Positions 8,118 to 16,931 of a DNA stretch of 64,000 nt are shown piece by piece. The position numbers and the translations under genes were made by a program. The notes beneath the pieces are model-generated. The model was not told the origin of the DNA, made no database searches, and saw only the letters and a program-made list of their open reading frames with translations. The stretch is from positions 62,633-126,632 of the forward strand of contig PMHO01000057.1 of the NCBI GenBank assembly GCA_003156715.1. Direction: 5' to 3'. Origin of the DNA: Candidatus Tityobacter terrigena. GTDB lineage: Bacteria > Vulcanimicrobiota > Vulcanimicrobiia > Vulcanimicrobiales > Vulcanimicrobiaceae. Position 1 is the first letter of the stretch, and every line of letters begins with the position of its first letter.

Positions 8118-8801
8118 TTATTTGGGCCGCTGTGCGGCGACGAAGGCGGCGCGAATACGAACCAGGTTCGGCGACACCTCAACGGACGGTAGCTCGCCGC
8201 CGAAGGTGTCCGTCGCGATCGGGCGGACCATCGCGTCGAGCTTCGATGCGGTGTTGGGAAGCGGCACGTCGACTTGCACGCTGCTCACGCGTGCCAGGTC
8301 GCTCGTTGCTGCGCGCAGCGTCGCATAGCGCGGTTCGATCGAGATCGACTTCACCACGACGCTACGGCGCACCAGGAGTCCGACGTAGTGCACGGCAACC
8401 GGGAAGCTGCGCTGCTCGACGCGTTCGATCGAAAGCGTGATCGAGGCCGGCGAAAGCGATTTGATTTCGAGCTTGGGCGCAATGACTTCGACCGGAATGT
8501 TGTAGACGCCGGCTACGCGCCCTTCTAGGTGCAGCACGGCGCGAATCTGTTCGGGCCGGATGGTTGCCGTCCCCCGCGGCACGTATACCTCCACGACGAC
8601 TTGGCGTTCGTTGAACCGGGCCACTTCGTCCGCGCCGAGGCCGATCGGGGTGACCGGTACGCTGAACTGCTGCGCGAAGCGCGCTGCGATGACTGGATTG
8701 GGCGTCAAGCGCAGATACGCCCAGCCCGCGACCGCAAGCGCAAGCGAAAGCACCTTCAGCGCAAAGTTGTTTCGAAGGCGGTCAAGCACGCGGTTTGGCA
8801 A
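8118..8801 (-). CDS. cdaR: YbbR-domain CdaA regulator (CdaR)
   Basis: A 227-residue protein with one N-terminal membrane anchor (FALKVLSLALAVAGWAYL, about residues 13-30), followed by an extracytoplasmic part of repeated YbbR-like beta domains. Two units are visible, one with VEVYVPRG and PEQIRAVLHLEGR, the next with ITLSIERVEQRSFPV. Family knowledge: CdaR binds CdaA and modulates c-di-AMP synthesis. Most Firmicute versions have more YbbR repeats, so this is a short form. It overlaps the cdaA 3' end by 20 bases and is followed by glmM with a two-base gap, so the three are one operon. Confidence 0.88.
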   Translation of the reverse strand: MPNRVLDRLRNNFALKVLSLALAVAGWAYLRLTPNPVIAARFAQQFSVPVTPIGLGADEVARFNERQVVVEVYVPRGTATIRPEQIRAVLHLEGRVAGVYNIPVEVIAPKLEIKSLSPASITLSIERVEQRSFPVAVHYVGLLVRRSVVVKSISIEPRYATLRAATSDLARVSSVQVDVPLPNTASKLDAMVRPIATDTFGGELPSVEVSPNLVRIRAAFVAAQRPK

Positions 8802-9651
8802 GACCGCCTGCGTCGCTTGGCAGCCGCCGGCGACCGAAGCGCAGCCGCACCGCTGTGCCCGGCTGACGCCGGCCGCGCGCTGCGCGACAGCATGCGAGCA
8901 GCACGGCGCTCAGCCGTTCCTGGTCCTCGAGCTCGCGCGAAAGCTTACCGTCGCGGGCCACCGAGATCGTTCCGGTCTGCTCCGAGACGACCAGCACGAC
9001 CGCATCGGTCTGTTCCGTCAGTCCGATCGCCGCACGGTGCCGCGTCCCCAAGTGGGCCTCGGTCACGACATTTTCCGAAAGCGGGAGGAAGCAGCCGGCC
9101 GCCTCGATCGTGTTTCCCTTGACGATAACCGCGCCGTCGTGCAGCACCGAGCCCGGCATGAAGATCGAGAGGAGCAACTCGATCGAGAGACGTGCGTCAA
9201 GCCGCGTGCCGCTCTCGACATATTCTCGCAGCCCGGTCGCGCCTTCGATCGCGATCAGGGCGCCCGTATGGTTTCGCGCGAACACGACGGCTGCGCGCGC
9301 CAGGACGCCGATGACCTCCTCGAGACTCGTCGCTTCTTCGGAGGCTTCGGGGCGCGCCAGCATTCCGCCGCGTCCGAGTTGCTCTAGCAGACGGCGAAGC
9401 TCGGGTTGAAAGACGATCGGCAGCGTTACCGCCGTGCCCAGGAGCAAGAACTGCAAGACCGTCGCCACGACCAATAAGTGGAAAACGTTGGCGACCGAAA
9501 GCAGCACGACCAGCGCTACCAGCCCGAGCATGATCGGCACGGCGCGCGTCCCGCGGATCAGCAGCAAGAGGTAATAGGTGAGCGCCGCGGTCAACAGGAT
9601 GTCGAAGACGTCGCTCCAACCGAATTGGACGTCAGGCAGCGGAATCGTCAA
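8782..9651 (-). CDS. cdaA: Membrane diadenylate cyclase CdaA
   Basis: A 289-residue enzyme making c-di-AMP from two ATP. The N-terminal third has three hydrophobic segments (about residues 15-32, 38-58 and 60-82), as in CdaA/DacA. The DAC catalytic domain follows, with the signature HDGAVIV and the second motif LGTRHRAAIGLTE. The C-terminus is an arginine-rich tail. The start is TTG, overlapping the stop of the preceding gene as TTGA. The gene heads the conserved cdaA-cdaR-glmM set, and a c-di-AMP riboswitch lies about 2.2 kb downstream on the same strand, so synthesis and sensing of the messenger sit side by side. Confidence 0.96.
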   Translation of the reverse strand: MTIPLPDVQFGWSDVFDILLTAALTYYLLLLIRGTRAVPIMLGLVALVVLLSVANVFHLLVVATVLQFLLLGTAVTLPIVFQPELRRLLEQLGRGGMLARPEASEEATSLEEVIGVLARAAVVFARNHTGALIAIEGATGLREYVESGTRLDARLSIELLLSIFMPGSVLHDGAVIVKGNTIEAAGCFLPLSENVVTEAHLGTRHRAAIGLTEQTDAVVLVVSEQTGTISVARDGKLSRELEDQERLSAVLLACCRAARGRRQPGTAVRLRFGRRRLPSDAGGLAKPRA

Positions 9652-10202
9652 CCGGTTGCCTCGCGCGACAGCAACGGCTCGATGTGCCGCTCGAGGATGC
9701 GCGCCGCGTCGAGTTGCGGGGCGTGCAGAGCGGCTGCGGCGAACGCCGCGATGTTATCATCGCTCAGGGGCACGAGCGGAACGATCGAGCGGCCCGGTGC
9801 ATTCGACAGCTCGCCGTCGATCGTATCAACGATCAACATCAAGGGCGTCTTCTGCGCGTCGAATTCGACGATGATTCCGTCTCCGTCGAGGTACGCGTCG
9901 ACCACGCCGAGCGGCCGGCCCGGCCCGCCGAGGGCCCCGAACACGGCAGGCCGCGCCGCGGCCATCGATAGCCGAACCGCCATGACGGCGAGCGGGGGCT
10001 CATCGATGCGTGCCTCCGGCAGGGCGCCCGAGATCGCCTCCAGCGGACCATCGGAGCTTAGCTGCAGCAATGCATACGAGCGCTTCCCAGATTGGCTCCA
10101 GGATAGCGCCGTCGCCGCGAACGAAGCTAGGGTACGCGAGGCGTCTGCGCGTTTTTGCTCGTTTAGCACGCCATCGAATCGTAGGCTGACATACCGTTTC
10201 AA
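9648..10202 (-). CDS. Unknown protein heading the cdaA operon
   Basis: A frame of about 184 residues that I do not recognise. It ends in a TTGA overlap with cdaA, so translation is coupled to it. The likely start is TTG at 10202, giving LKRYVSLRFDG; no Shine-Dalgarno is obvious. The region between this gene and divergent rsgA is only 57 bases. The sequence has no signal peptide or membrane segment. It contains short hydrophobic strands (PLMLIVDTIDGEL, GVVDAYLDGDGIIVEF), and an alanine-rich helix near the end. An enzyme core cannot be seen. Its position suggests a link to c-di-AMP or to wall growth, but that is inference. Confidence 0.65.
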   Translation of the reverse strand: MKRYVSLRFDGVLNEQKRADASRTLASFAATALSWSQSGKRSYALLQLSSDGPLEAISGALPEARIDEPPLAVMAVRLSMAAARPAVFGALGGPGRPLGVVDAYLDGDGIIVEFDAQKTPLMLIVDTIDGELSNAPGRSIVPLVPLSDDNIAAFAAAALHAPQLDAARILERHIEPLLSREATG

Positions 10203-10259
10203 AACGCAGTCTCTAGGCCGAAAGGTTGTCCCATCCTTACACGCTGCCGAACGTGACTC

Positions 10260-11183
10260 ATGCGGGATAAGGCGCTCGGCGCCAGCGATCGTGACGCGGC
10301 GCCGGCTCGGATCGTGAGCGTCGGGCGCAACTCGGCTTGGATCGCCTTTGAAGGTTCGGACGAGCTGCGTCTTGCGTCGTTTCGCAAGAGCATCGAGCGA
10401 GAGAGCATCGTGCCGGGTGACCTCGTCATGGCTTCGCCGCTCGACGACGAACGCTACGTTATCGACCGTCGCGAGCCACGCAGCTTTGCGCTCGAACGCC
10501 GAACCGCCGGCGGCCGCTCGAAAACGATGGCCGCCAACATCGATGGCATTGCGATCGTCAGCGCGCTCGCAAATCCGCCCCCGCACGTATCGATGCTCGA
10601 CGAGCTTCTCGCCTTCAGTGAGTTGCACGAGATCGAGGCGACGCTGCTGTTCACCAAACCCGATCTTGCCGACCCGGCCGCAGTCGAAACGCTCGCCGGA
10701 CTGTACCGAGGCCTCGGCTATCGAACGCTCATCGTCAACCCCAAGAGCAGGCAGGGCCTCGACGCTCTGGTTTCGGCCCTGGCGGCGCGCCGGACGCTGC
10801 TTATCGGACAGTCCGGCGTCGGAAAGAGCTCGCTCTTCCGTGCGCTCGGCGGACGGGCCGACATCGGCGAACTCTCGCGAGCGGGCCGCGGACGCCAAAC
10901 GACGAGCGCCGGCCGGCTCCACTACCTGGAAGCGGGCTTCTTGATCGACAGCCCCGGCGTGGGCGAGTTCCAGTTGCACGGAATCCCGGCCGGCGAAGTC
11001 GCTCACGGTTTTGTCGAATTCGTGCAGCCCGGGACCTCCTGTCGCTTCACGGACTGTTCGCATCGTAGCGAGCCGGGTTGTGCCGTGCGGGCCGCCGTGG
11101 GCACCCGGATCGCCACGTCGCGCTACGAAAGCTACACCGCGATCCTGGCGCGCGGGGAGGATCCGGCCCCCTGGGCGCGCTAA
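10260..11183 (+). CDS. rsgA: Ribosome small-subunit GTPase RsgA (first copy)
   Basis: A 307-residue circularly permuted GTPase that helps mature the 30S subunit. The N-terminal OB-fold region includes SVGRNSAWIAF. The G domain shows the permuted order: G4 FTKPDL, then the P-loop GQSGVGKSSLF, then DSPGVGEF (G3). The C-terminal zinc-binding motif is CRFTDCSHRSEPGC. Length is in the usual range. A second, diverged rsgA sits at 56473-57531. It lies just upstream of rpsT, also a 30S gene. Confidence 0.93.
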   Translation: MRDKALGASDRDAAPARIVSVGRNSAWIAFEGSDELRLASFRKSIERESIVPGDLVMASPLDDERYVIDRREPRSFALERRTAGGRSKTMAANIDGIAIVSALANPPPHVSMLDELLAFSELHEIEATLLFTKPDLADPAAVETLAGLYRGLGYRTLIVNPKSRQGLDALVSALAARRTLLIGQSGVGKSSLFRALGGRADIGELSRAGRGRQTTSAGRLHYLEAGFLIDSPGVGEFQLHGIPAGEVAHGFVEFVQPGTSCRFTDCSHRSEPGCAVRAAVGTRIATSRYESYTAILARGEDPAPWAR

Positions 11184-11213
11184 CGCCGCCGAGCTCGTAA
11201 CGGCTGGGCGCGC

Positions 11214-11242
11214 TGGACGCTCTCGACCGCCTGTGCTACACT
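11214..11242 (+). promoter_or_regulatory. Candidate sigma-70 promoter for rpsT
   Basis: A -35-like TGGACG at 11214-11219 is separated by 17 bases from a -10-like TACACT at 11237-11242. The spacing is ideal and the position is right for rpsT, whose start lies 48 bases downstream. Both elements deviate slightly from consensus. Confidence 0.5.
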
Positions 11243-11290
11243 ACCGCGCGTGCCCGCAAGGGCGACTTCCTGCGATTCCGGAGACTCTCT

Positions 11291-11590
11291 TTGCCGAACA
11301 TCAAAGCCGCCGTTAAATGGGTGCTTCAAAGCGACAAGCGGGCACTGCGCAACCGCGACGTCAAGACGCGGCTGAAGACCCTCTTCAAGAAGGCCAAGGC
11401 GGCCGCCGACGGCGAGGCGCTAGCGTCCGTCGAGAGCCAGTTCGACAAAGCGGCGCGAAAAGGAATCATCCATCCCAACAAGGCCGCGCGCAAAAAGTCG
11501 CGCTTGATCAGGGCCGTTCGAGCCGAAGCAGCAGCCGCAGCCGCGCCGGCCGCGAAGACCACCGGGCGCAAACGAACGACCAAACGCTGA
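11291..11590 (+). CDS. rpsT: 30S ribosomal protein S20
   Basis: A 99-residue lysine- and alanine-rich protein that binds 16S rRNA early in 30S assembly. The sequence begins MPNIKAAVKWVLQSDKRALRN and contains GIIHPNKAARKKSRL, the typical S20 ending motif, followed by an alanine-rich and basic tail slightly longer than usual. The start is TTG with GGAG seven bases upstream. A TTG start on rpsT is known from other bacteria, where it takes part in autoregulation. Confidence 0.95.
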   Translation: MPNIKAAVKWVLQSDKRALRNRDVKTRLKTLFKKAKAAADGEALASVESQFDKAARKGIIHPNKAARKKSRLIRAVRAEAAAAAAPAAKTTGRKRTTKR

Positions 11591-11613
11591 CCGCCGCGTC
11601 GGCTTAAAGGAGA

Positions 11614-11632
11614 GGCTCCGGCGAAAGGAGCC
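11614..11632. terminator. Hairpin between convergent rpsT and phaC
   Basis: A perfect six-base stem, GGCTCC (11614-11619) and GGAGCC (11627-11632), closes a seven-base loop in the 43-base gap between the rpsT and phaC stops. There is no clear T-run on either side, so a bidirectional terminator is likely by position only. Confidence 0.45.
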
Positions 11633-11633
11633 G

Positions 11634-13424
11634 CTATGCCTTTTCGGCCACGTACGTGCCGGGGGCCGGGGCGAGCGGGCTAAAGCGTTTGGAACCCAGC
11701 TCTTCGCTCGCGGGGCGTTGCTCGCCGGAGCGCTCCGCCAGCCATTCGGCCCACTGCGGCCACCACGAACCGGGGTGCTTCTGTGCGATCGCGAGCCATT
11801 CTTCGGGGGTCGGCGGGTTTCGGGATGCCTCCCAAAAGTTGCCTTTGGCGTTGCTCGGTGAGTTGATGATGCCCGCGATGTGGCCCGAGTGCCCGAGCCT
11901 GAAGCGAACGTCGCCGCCGAAATTCTGCGTTACCTTGTAGGCCGAGCGCCACGGCGCGATGTGATCTTCGATCGTCGCGACCGCGTACGTATCGTTGTGC
12001 ACCTCGCGCAGATCGATCGGCACGCCCTTGAACGATAGCGCGTCTGGTTTGACGAGATTGTTCTCGACGTACATGTTGCGCAGGTAATACGAGTGCATCT
12101 TAGCGGGCAGACGCGTCGAGTCGCTGTTCCAGTAGAGCAGGTCGAAGGCCGGCGCGTCCAACCCCAGCAGATAGCGGTTGACCGCCACATTCCAGATGAG
12201 GTCGTTGGCCCGCAGCATGTTGAAGGTTCCGGCCATTTCGCTTGCTTCGAGCACACCGCGCTCGCGCATCTTCTCCTCGATGTAAGCCAGCGCTTGCGGC
12301 GACAGAAAATTCTTGATCTCGCCGGCTTCGGAGAAGTCGACCATCGAGGCAAACAGCGTGAAGGCATTGACGAGCTGTTCGCCGGTTCGCGCCAAGTAGG
12401 CGAGCATCATCGAGGTCAGTGTGCCGCCGATGCAATAGCCGATCAGGTTGACGTCGGGCGAGCCGGTCAGGCTCGAAGCCACCCGGCACGCGGCCAGCGG
12501 TCCAAGCTCCAGGTAGTCGTCCCAGCCGAGCTCGCGCTGCTCGGGCCCTGGGTTGCGCCACGAGATCACGTACGTTTGGAAGCCGTGGTCGGTCGCGAAC
12601 TTGATGAAACTGTTCTTGGGCTGCAGGTCGAGGATGTAAAACTTGTTGATCCACGGCGGCGTGATGACCAAGGGCCGCTCGAAGACCGTCGCCGTGGTCG
12701 GCGCGTATTGGATCAGTTCGATCAACTCGTTGCGGTAGATGACGGCGCCTTTCGACGCGGCAACGTTACGCCCGACCTCGAAGGCCGACTTGTCGACGAG
12801 TGCCGGCCACCCTTCGTTGTCGCGGGCGTCCTCGAGCACGTTTTGCAGGCCGCGCTGCAGGTTGGCCCCGCCGCTCTTGATCGTTTCCTCGATGACGGCG
12901 GGGTTGAGAAACGGAAAGTTGGTTGGGCTCATCGCGTCGCAAAACTGCTTGGCAAAGAATTTGACGCGCTGCTTCGTTTCGTCGTCGACGTCGGGGGCGC
13001 GATCGACGCTTTCGAGGACCGCTTGGGTCGCCAGCAAATAGCCCTGCTTGAGCGCGTCGAACATCGGGTTCTGCGTCCAAGCCGGATGCTTGAAACGCGA
13101 ATCGTTGCGGGCCGGTTCGATGACGGCCGGCTGCTTCTGCTCGGCCGGCGTCACCGCACGGGTGGCGACTCCGAGCCACGCGCTTGCAAGCTGCATCTGC
13201 TGCGAAAAGAGCGAATCGGGATGCGTCAGCATCGAGCGCCACACTTCAAAACTGGCCTTGCTCACGCCGAGCGGATCGAAGGCATTGGGCGCGGGGCCCG
13301 CGCTTTGCGGCACGCTAGCGGCGGCGGGCTGCGGCGGAGCCTTTGCGTCCTCCATTGACGGATGCGCGGGAGGTGAACCGTTGCTCGCTTGCGCGGGCGA
13401 CGCTTCGGATTCGTGTGACGTCAT
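11634..13424 (-). CDS. phaC: Class I polyhydroxyalkanoate synthase PhaC
   Basis: A 596-residue enzyme that polymerises 3-hydroxyacyl-CoA into storage polyester on granules. The first 50 residues are proline/alanine-rich and low-complexity. The N-terminal PhaC domain follows. The alpha/beta-hydrolase core carries the modified lipase box GYCIGG with the catalytic Cys at residue 331. The aspartate lies in VATIEDHIAPW and the histidine in RLGHSGHIAGIIN. Length and GYCIGG fit class I. No phaA, phaB or phasin gene is adjacent. It is convergent with rpsT. Confidence 0.95.
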   Translation of the reverse strand: MTSHESEASPAQASNGSPPAHPSMEDAKAPPQPAAASVPQSAGPAPNAFDPLGVSKASFEVWRSMLTHPDSLFSQQMQLASAWLGVATRAVTPAEQKQPAVIEPARNDSRFKHPAWTQNPMFDALKQGYLLATQAVLESVDRAPDVDDETKQRVKFFAKQFCDAMSPTNFPFLNPAVIEETIKSGGANLQRGLQNVLEDARDNEGWPALVDKSAFEVGRNVAASKGAVIYRNELIELIQYAPTTATVFERPLVITPPWINKFYILDLQPKNSFIKFATDHGFQTYVISWRNPGPEQRELGWDDYLELGPLAACRVASSLTGSPDVNLIGYCIGGTLTSMMLAYLARTGEQLVNAFTLFASMVDFSEAGEIKNFLSPQALAYIEEKMRERGVLEASEMAGTFNMLRANDLIWNVAVNRYLLGLDAPAFDLLYWNSDSTRLPAKMHSYYLRNMYVENNLVKPDALSFKGVPIDLREVHNDTYAVATIEDHIAPWRSAYKVTQNFGGDVRFRLGHSGHIAGIINSPSNAKGNFWEASRNPPTPEEWLAIAQKHPGSWWPQWAEWLAERSGEQRPASEELGSKRFSPLAPAPGTYVAEKA

Positions 13425-13464
13425 TGCAACTTTACCACTTAGGGCTGAACGGACGCCGGTTCCT

Positions 13465-15852
13465 TCATGGGTCGACGTTAACGATCAAACGCGTTGCCGC
13501 GTCGGCGGCGGCGAGCGGCTGCAATTGGTCGCGGATGAATGCGCGCAATGCGGGCGGCTCGCCGTGCACCTTGAGCGCCAGACGGTAACGCCATTCGTCG
13601 TTGACCCTCGCGATCGGGTATGGAGCGGGGCCGAGCACCTCGACCCCGTCCAGGCTCGCTAAGAGCTCGGCGTAGCGCAACGCTGCGGCCACGACCGCAT
13701 CGCGGCGCCGCCCGATCACGCCGAGATAGACCAGCGCGCCGAAAGGCGGGTAGCCGAGCTCGCGCCGCGACTCGAGTTCGCCGGCGGCGAACCCGTCGAA
13801 GTCGTGGCGCGCGGCGTAAACGATTGCGTTGTGCTCGGGCGAGTAGGTCTGCACGATCGCTTCGCCGGCGGCGCCGCGCCCGCTGCGCCCCGCCACCTGC
13901 GTGAGCAAGTCGAAGGTCCGTTCGGCCGCCCGGAAATCGGGGGCGTGGAGTCCGATGTCGGCGGCTACCACGCCGACCAGCGTCACGGTTGGAAAGTCCA
14001 GCCCTTTCGCGATCATCTGGGTTCCCACCAGGACATCGCCGCGTGCTGCGAATTCGTCGAGCAGCCGCGCGTGGTCGCCGACGCGGGTCGTCGTGTCGCT
14101 ATCCATGCGCACGACGCGCGCGCGCGGAAAGAGCGACGCGACGCTTTCGGCGACCTTTTGCGTGCCGACCCCGAACTCGCGCACCGGCCCCCCCTGGCAG
14201 TGCGGGCAAACCTCGGGAATTGCACGCTGCGCGTCGCACAAGTGGCAGCGCAACAAGCCTTCGGCGCGATGCACCGTCAGCGAAACGCTGCAGCGCGTGC
14301 ACTGCGGCACGTTGCCGCAGTTACGGCAGAGCATAAAGCTCGACGAGCCGCGGCGGTTGACGAACAGCACCGTCTTCTGGCCGCGCGCAAGCCGGACTTC
14401 GATCGCCTCGACCAGACGCGAGCTGAAAATGCGCCTATTGCCGGAAGCGAACTCGCGCGCCATGTCGACGACGTGCGTCCCGGGCAGTTCGCGTCCGCCC
14501 GGACGCCGCGACAGACGAAGGTGAGCGACGCGTCCGGCGAGCGCATCGGCGTAGGCTTCCAGCGGCGGGGTCGCACTCCCCAGAATCAGGACGCCGCCCG
14601 CTTGTTGCATGCGCGCGCGCGCTACGTCAACGGCGTGGTAACGCGGCACGACGTCCTGTTTGTAGGTTCGTTCGTGGGCTTCGTCGACGACGATGAGGCG
14701 TACGTTCGCCAACGGCGCGAAAACCGCGCTGCGCGCGCCGACGACGATGTCGATCTCGTTTCGGGCGGCGGCCTGCCAGCTCTCGAAGCGTTCGCGCTCC
14801 GAGAGGCCGGAATGCAGCACCGCGACGCGCTCGCCGAAGGCGCCTTCAAAACGGCGCGCGGTCTGCGGCGTCAACGAGATTTCGGGGACCAAGACGATGG
14901 CGCGCGCGCCACGCGCGAGCGCGTGCGCGATCGCGCGGATGTAGACGAAGGTCTTGCCGCTCCCGGTGATGCCTTGCAGCAGCATCTCGCCGAAGGTCTG
15001 GGCGCCGAGCGCCGCGGTGATTCGCCCGAGCGCCGCCGCCTGCTCCGCCGTCGCGACGAACTCGTGGCGCTCCGTGCCGAAGGTCGCGCGCCGCAGGTTC
15101 GCGCGCTGCTCGCTCTCGCGCAGCGCACCTTCGCGCACGGCTCGCGCCAGCAGTGCGGGCGAAAAGCCTTCCAGAAGCGCATCGCGCCGCCGCAACACCC
15201 CTTCGGCGCTAACGCGTGCGACGAGCGCTATGGCGCGCGTGCCGCCAATGGCCTTGCCGGTCGCTTCTAGCACGCGCTCGCGCCGCTCGCCGATCCGCGC
15301 CGTCGTGACGCTGCGCGAGCGGACCAGCACGCCCGCCCGAACGAGCGCCGAAAGCGCGCGCTGCAACGTGCGCCGATCGCCCGCTCGGCGCGCTTCGGGA
15401 TGTCGAAGGATCGCTTCGAGGCTGAATCCCTCGCGCAAGTCGCCTGCGATCAGGCGCAGCAAGCGCGGCGGCAAGCGCGGGAAACGCGCCGGGTCGAGCG
15501 GCTGGGCGGGTTCGAAACGATCGCTAACGCGGGGCACTGCGGAAGCGAAGGCGACCGTCCCGAGTGCTTCGTCAAGCGAGCAGCAGTAGCGTTCGGCCAT
15601 CCAGCGCGCGAGCGCGAGCGCTTCTCGATCGAAGGCGGGCGCGCCATGGACGCGCGCGGCAACTTCACGCAGCCGGCCGGCCGGCGCCACGTCGCGCGGG
15701 CCGGCGACGACGTAGCCGAACAGCTCGCGCGGCCCCAGGGGAACGCGCACGACATCGCCGACGTCGAGCGCCATGCCTGCCGGAACGGCATAGGTCAACT
15801 CGCGGTCGACGCGGGCGGAGCGTCGCTGCACGATCACGTCGACGGCCAGCAT
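13465..15852 (-). CDS. priA: Primosomal protein PriA helicase
   Basis: A 795-residue replication-restart helicase. The N-terminal DNA-binding domain begins MLAVDVIVQRR. The Walker A motif is GITGSGKTFV and the DEAH box is VVDEAHERTYKQD. A zinc-binding region with eight cysteines follows (CRNCGNVPQCTRC and CHLC ... CPHC). The helicase C motif GTQMIAKGLDFPTVTLVGV is intact. I chose the ATG at 15852, nine bases past the aroB stop; the frame stays open far upstream but only as a shadow of aroB. Length is in the family's range. It appears co-transcribed behind the aro genes. Confidence 0.95.
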   Translation of the reverse strand: MLAVDVIVQRRSARVDRELTYAVPAGMALDVGDVVRVPLGPRELFGYVVAGPRDVAPAGRLREVAARVHGAPAFDREALALARWMAERYCCSLDEALGTVAFASAVPRVSDRFEPAQPLDPARFPRLPPRLLRLIAGDLREGFSLEAILRHPEARRAGDRRTLQRALSALVRAGVLVRSRSVTTARIGERRERVLEATGKAIGGTRAIALVARVSAEGVLRRRDALLEGFSPALLARAVREGALRESEQRANLRRATFGTERHEFVATAEQAAALGRITAALGAQTFGEMLLQGITGSGKTFVYIRAIAHALARGARAIVLVPEISLTPQTARRFEGAFGERVAVLHSGLSERERFESWQAAARNEIDIVVGARSAVFAPLANVRLIVVDEAHERTYKQDVVPRYHAVDVARARMQQAGGVLILGSATPPLEAYADALAGRVAHLRLSRRPGGRELPGTHVVDMAREFASGNRRIFSSRLVEAIEVRLARGQKTVLFVNRRGSSSFMLCRNCGNVPQCTRCSVSLTVHRAEGLLRCHLCDAQRAIPEVCPHCQGGPVREFGVGTQKVAESVASLFPRARVVRMDSDTTTRVGDHARLLDEFAARGDVLVGTQMIAKGLDFPTVTLVGVVAADIGLHAPDFRAAERTFDLLTQVAGRSGRGAAGEAIVQTYSPEHNAIVYAARHDFDGFAAGELESRRELGYPPFGALVYLGVIGRRRDAVVAAALRYAELLASLDGVEVLGPAPYPIARVNDEWRYRLALKVHGEPPALRAFIRDQLQPLAAADAATRLIVNVDP

Positions 15853-15860
15853 CGGCCCGT

Positions 15861-16931
15861 TCAGCGAAACTCTGCCGCGCCCGGCAAGCTGCGCACGCGG
15901 CGCAGCACGGCGCGAACTGACTGAGCCGGTGCGGTCACGCCGTACTCGACGTCGCCGATCGTCCTCGGCAGCACGAAACGCAGCGTTCCGTTGCGTGCCT
16001 TCTTGTCGGAGGTCATCGCATCGAGCACCGTCTGCGGATCGTCGATCGGCATGACGAGGGGCAGCCGCAGCAGCGTGAGCAGCGAGAGGACCCGCAGGTG
16101 CTCGGCCTCGGAGAAGCGCCCGGTGCGCAACGCGAGCAGACCGGCCGCGCGAAGGCCGATGGAGACTGCGTCGCCGTGCGGCGTGCGATAGCCGCCCGCA
16201 AGCTCGATGGCGTGTGCGAAGGTGTGACCGAGGTTGAGGGTTTCGCGCGCGCCTCGCTCTAAGCGGTCGTCGCCCACGATCATTGCTTTGACGCGCAGAG
16301 AGTCGGCAACGACCGTTTCCCACGGCCACTTGCGCAGCGGATGCGGCGCCAGCGTCTCGAGCCCCTCGAAGACGTCGCGTCCCTCGATGATGCCGTGCTT
16401 GACGACTTCAGCCAGGCCCTCGCGGAACTGGGCTTGCGGCAGCGTTCGCAGCGCGCCAATGTCGCAAAACACTGCCACTGGATCGCGGAAAACGCCGGCC
16501 AGATTCTTGCCCGCGCGCAGGTCGACACTGGTTTTGCCGCCGATCGCGGCGTCGACCATTGCGACGAGCGAGGTCGCGACGTTGAGGAAGGGAACGCCGC
16601 GCATGTAGGTTGCGGCGGCGAAGCCGAATAGATCGCCCGCGACGCCGCCGCCGACGCCGACGACCAGCGTCTCGCGGTCGGCTTTCGCCGCGGCAAGGGC
16701 ATCGAGAACGCGCTCGAGCGTGCGCATCGTCTTGCGGCGCTCGCCGAGCGCGAACTCGATCACCGTTGCGCGGCCCAGCGCTCGCCCAATGGCACGAGCG
16801 GGCGCGGCCACATTACGATCGGCCAAAACGACCGAGCGCCGATAGCCTTTGGCGGCAACGAACTCCGCGACCAGAGAAGCGACCTCGGGCGCGATGGTGA
16901 TTGGGTAGCCGAGGTCGTCGAGCCGCGTCAC
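15861..16931 (-). CDS. aroB: 3-Dehydroquinate synthase AroB
   Basis: A 356-residue NAD- and metal-dependent enzyme of the shikimate pathway that turns DAHP into 3-dehydroquinate. It shows the nucleotide loop VVGVGGGVAGDLFGFAA and the substrate/metal motifs MVDAAIGGKTSVDLRAGKN and EGLAEVVKHGII. The metal-binding His is seen in LNLGHTFAHAIE and in PHGDAVSIGL. The start is GTG, overlapping the aroK stop as GTGA, so translation is coupled along aroC-aroK-aroB. Confidence 0.96.
   Translation of the reverse strand: MTRLDDLGYPITIAPEVASLVAEFVAAKGYRRSVVLADRNVAAPARAIGRALGRATVIEFALGERRKTMRTLERVLDALAAAKADRETLVVGVGGGVAGDLFGFAAATYMRGVPFLNVATSLVAMVDAAIGGKTSVDLRAGKNLAGVFRDPVAVFCDIGALRTLPQAQFREGLAEVVKHGIIEGRDVFEGLETLAPHPLRKWPWETVVADSLRVKAMIVGDDRLERGARETLNLGHTFAHAIELAGGYRTPHGDAVSIGLRAAGLLALRTGRFSEAEHLRVLSLLTLLRLPLVMPIDDPQTVLDAMTSDKKARNGTLRFVLPRTIGDVEYGVTAPAQSVRAVLRRVRSLPGAAEFR

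Noticed and set aside
12093-13358. 421-codon frame on the plus strand
   Set aside because: Antisense to phaC, with low-complexity Arg/Gly/Val content and no motif.
13804-15270. 488-codon frame on the plus strand
   Set aside because: Antisense to priA; composition is that of a shadow frame.
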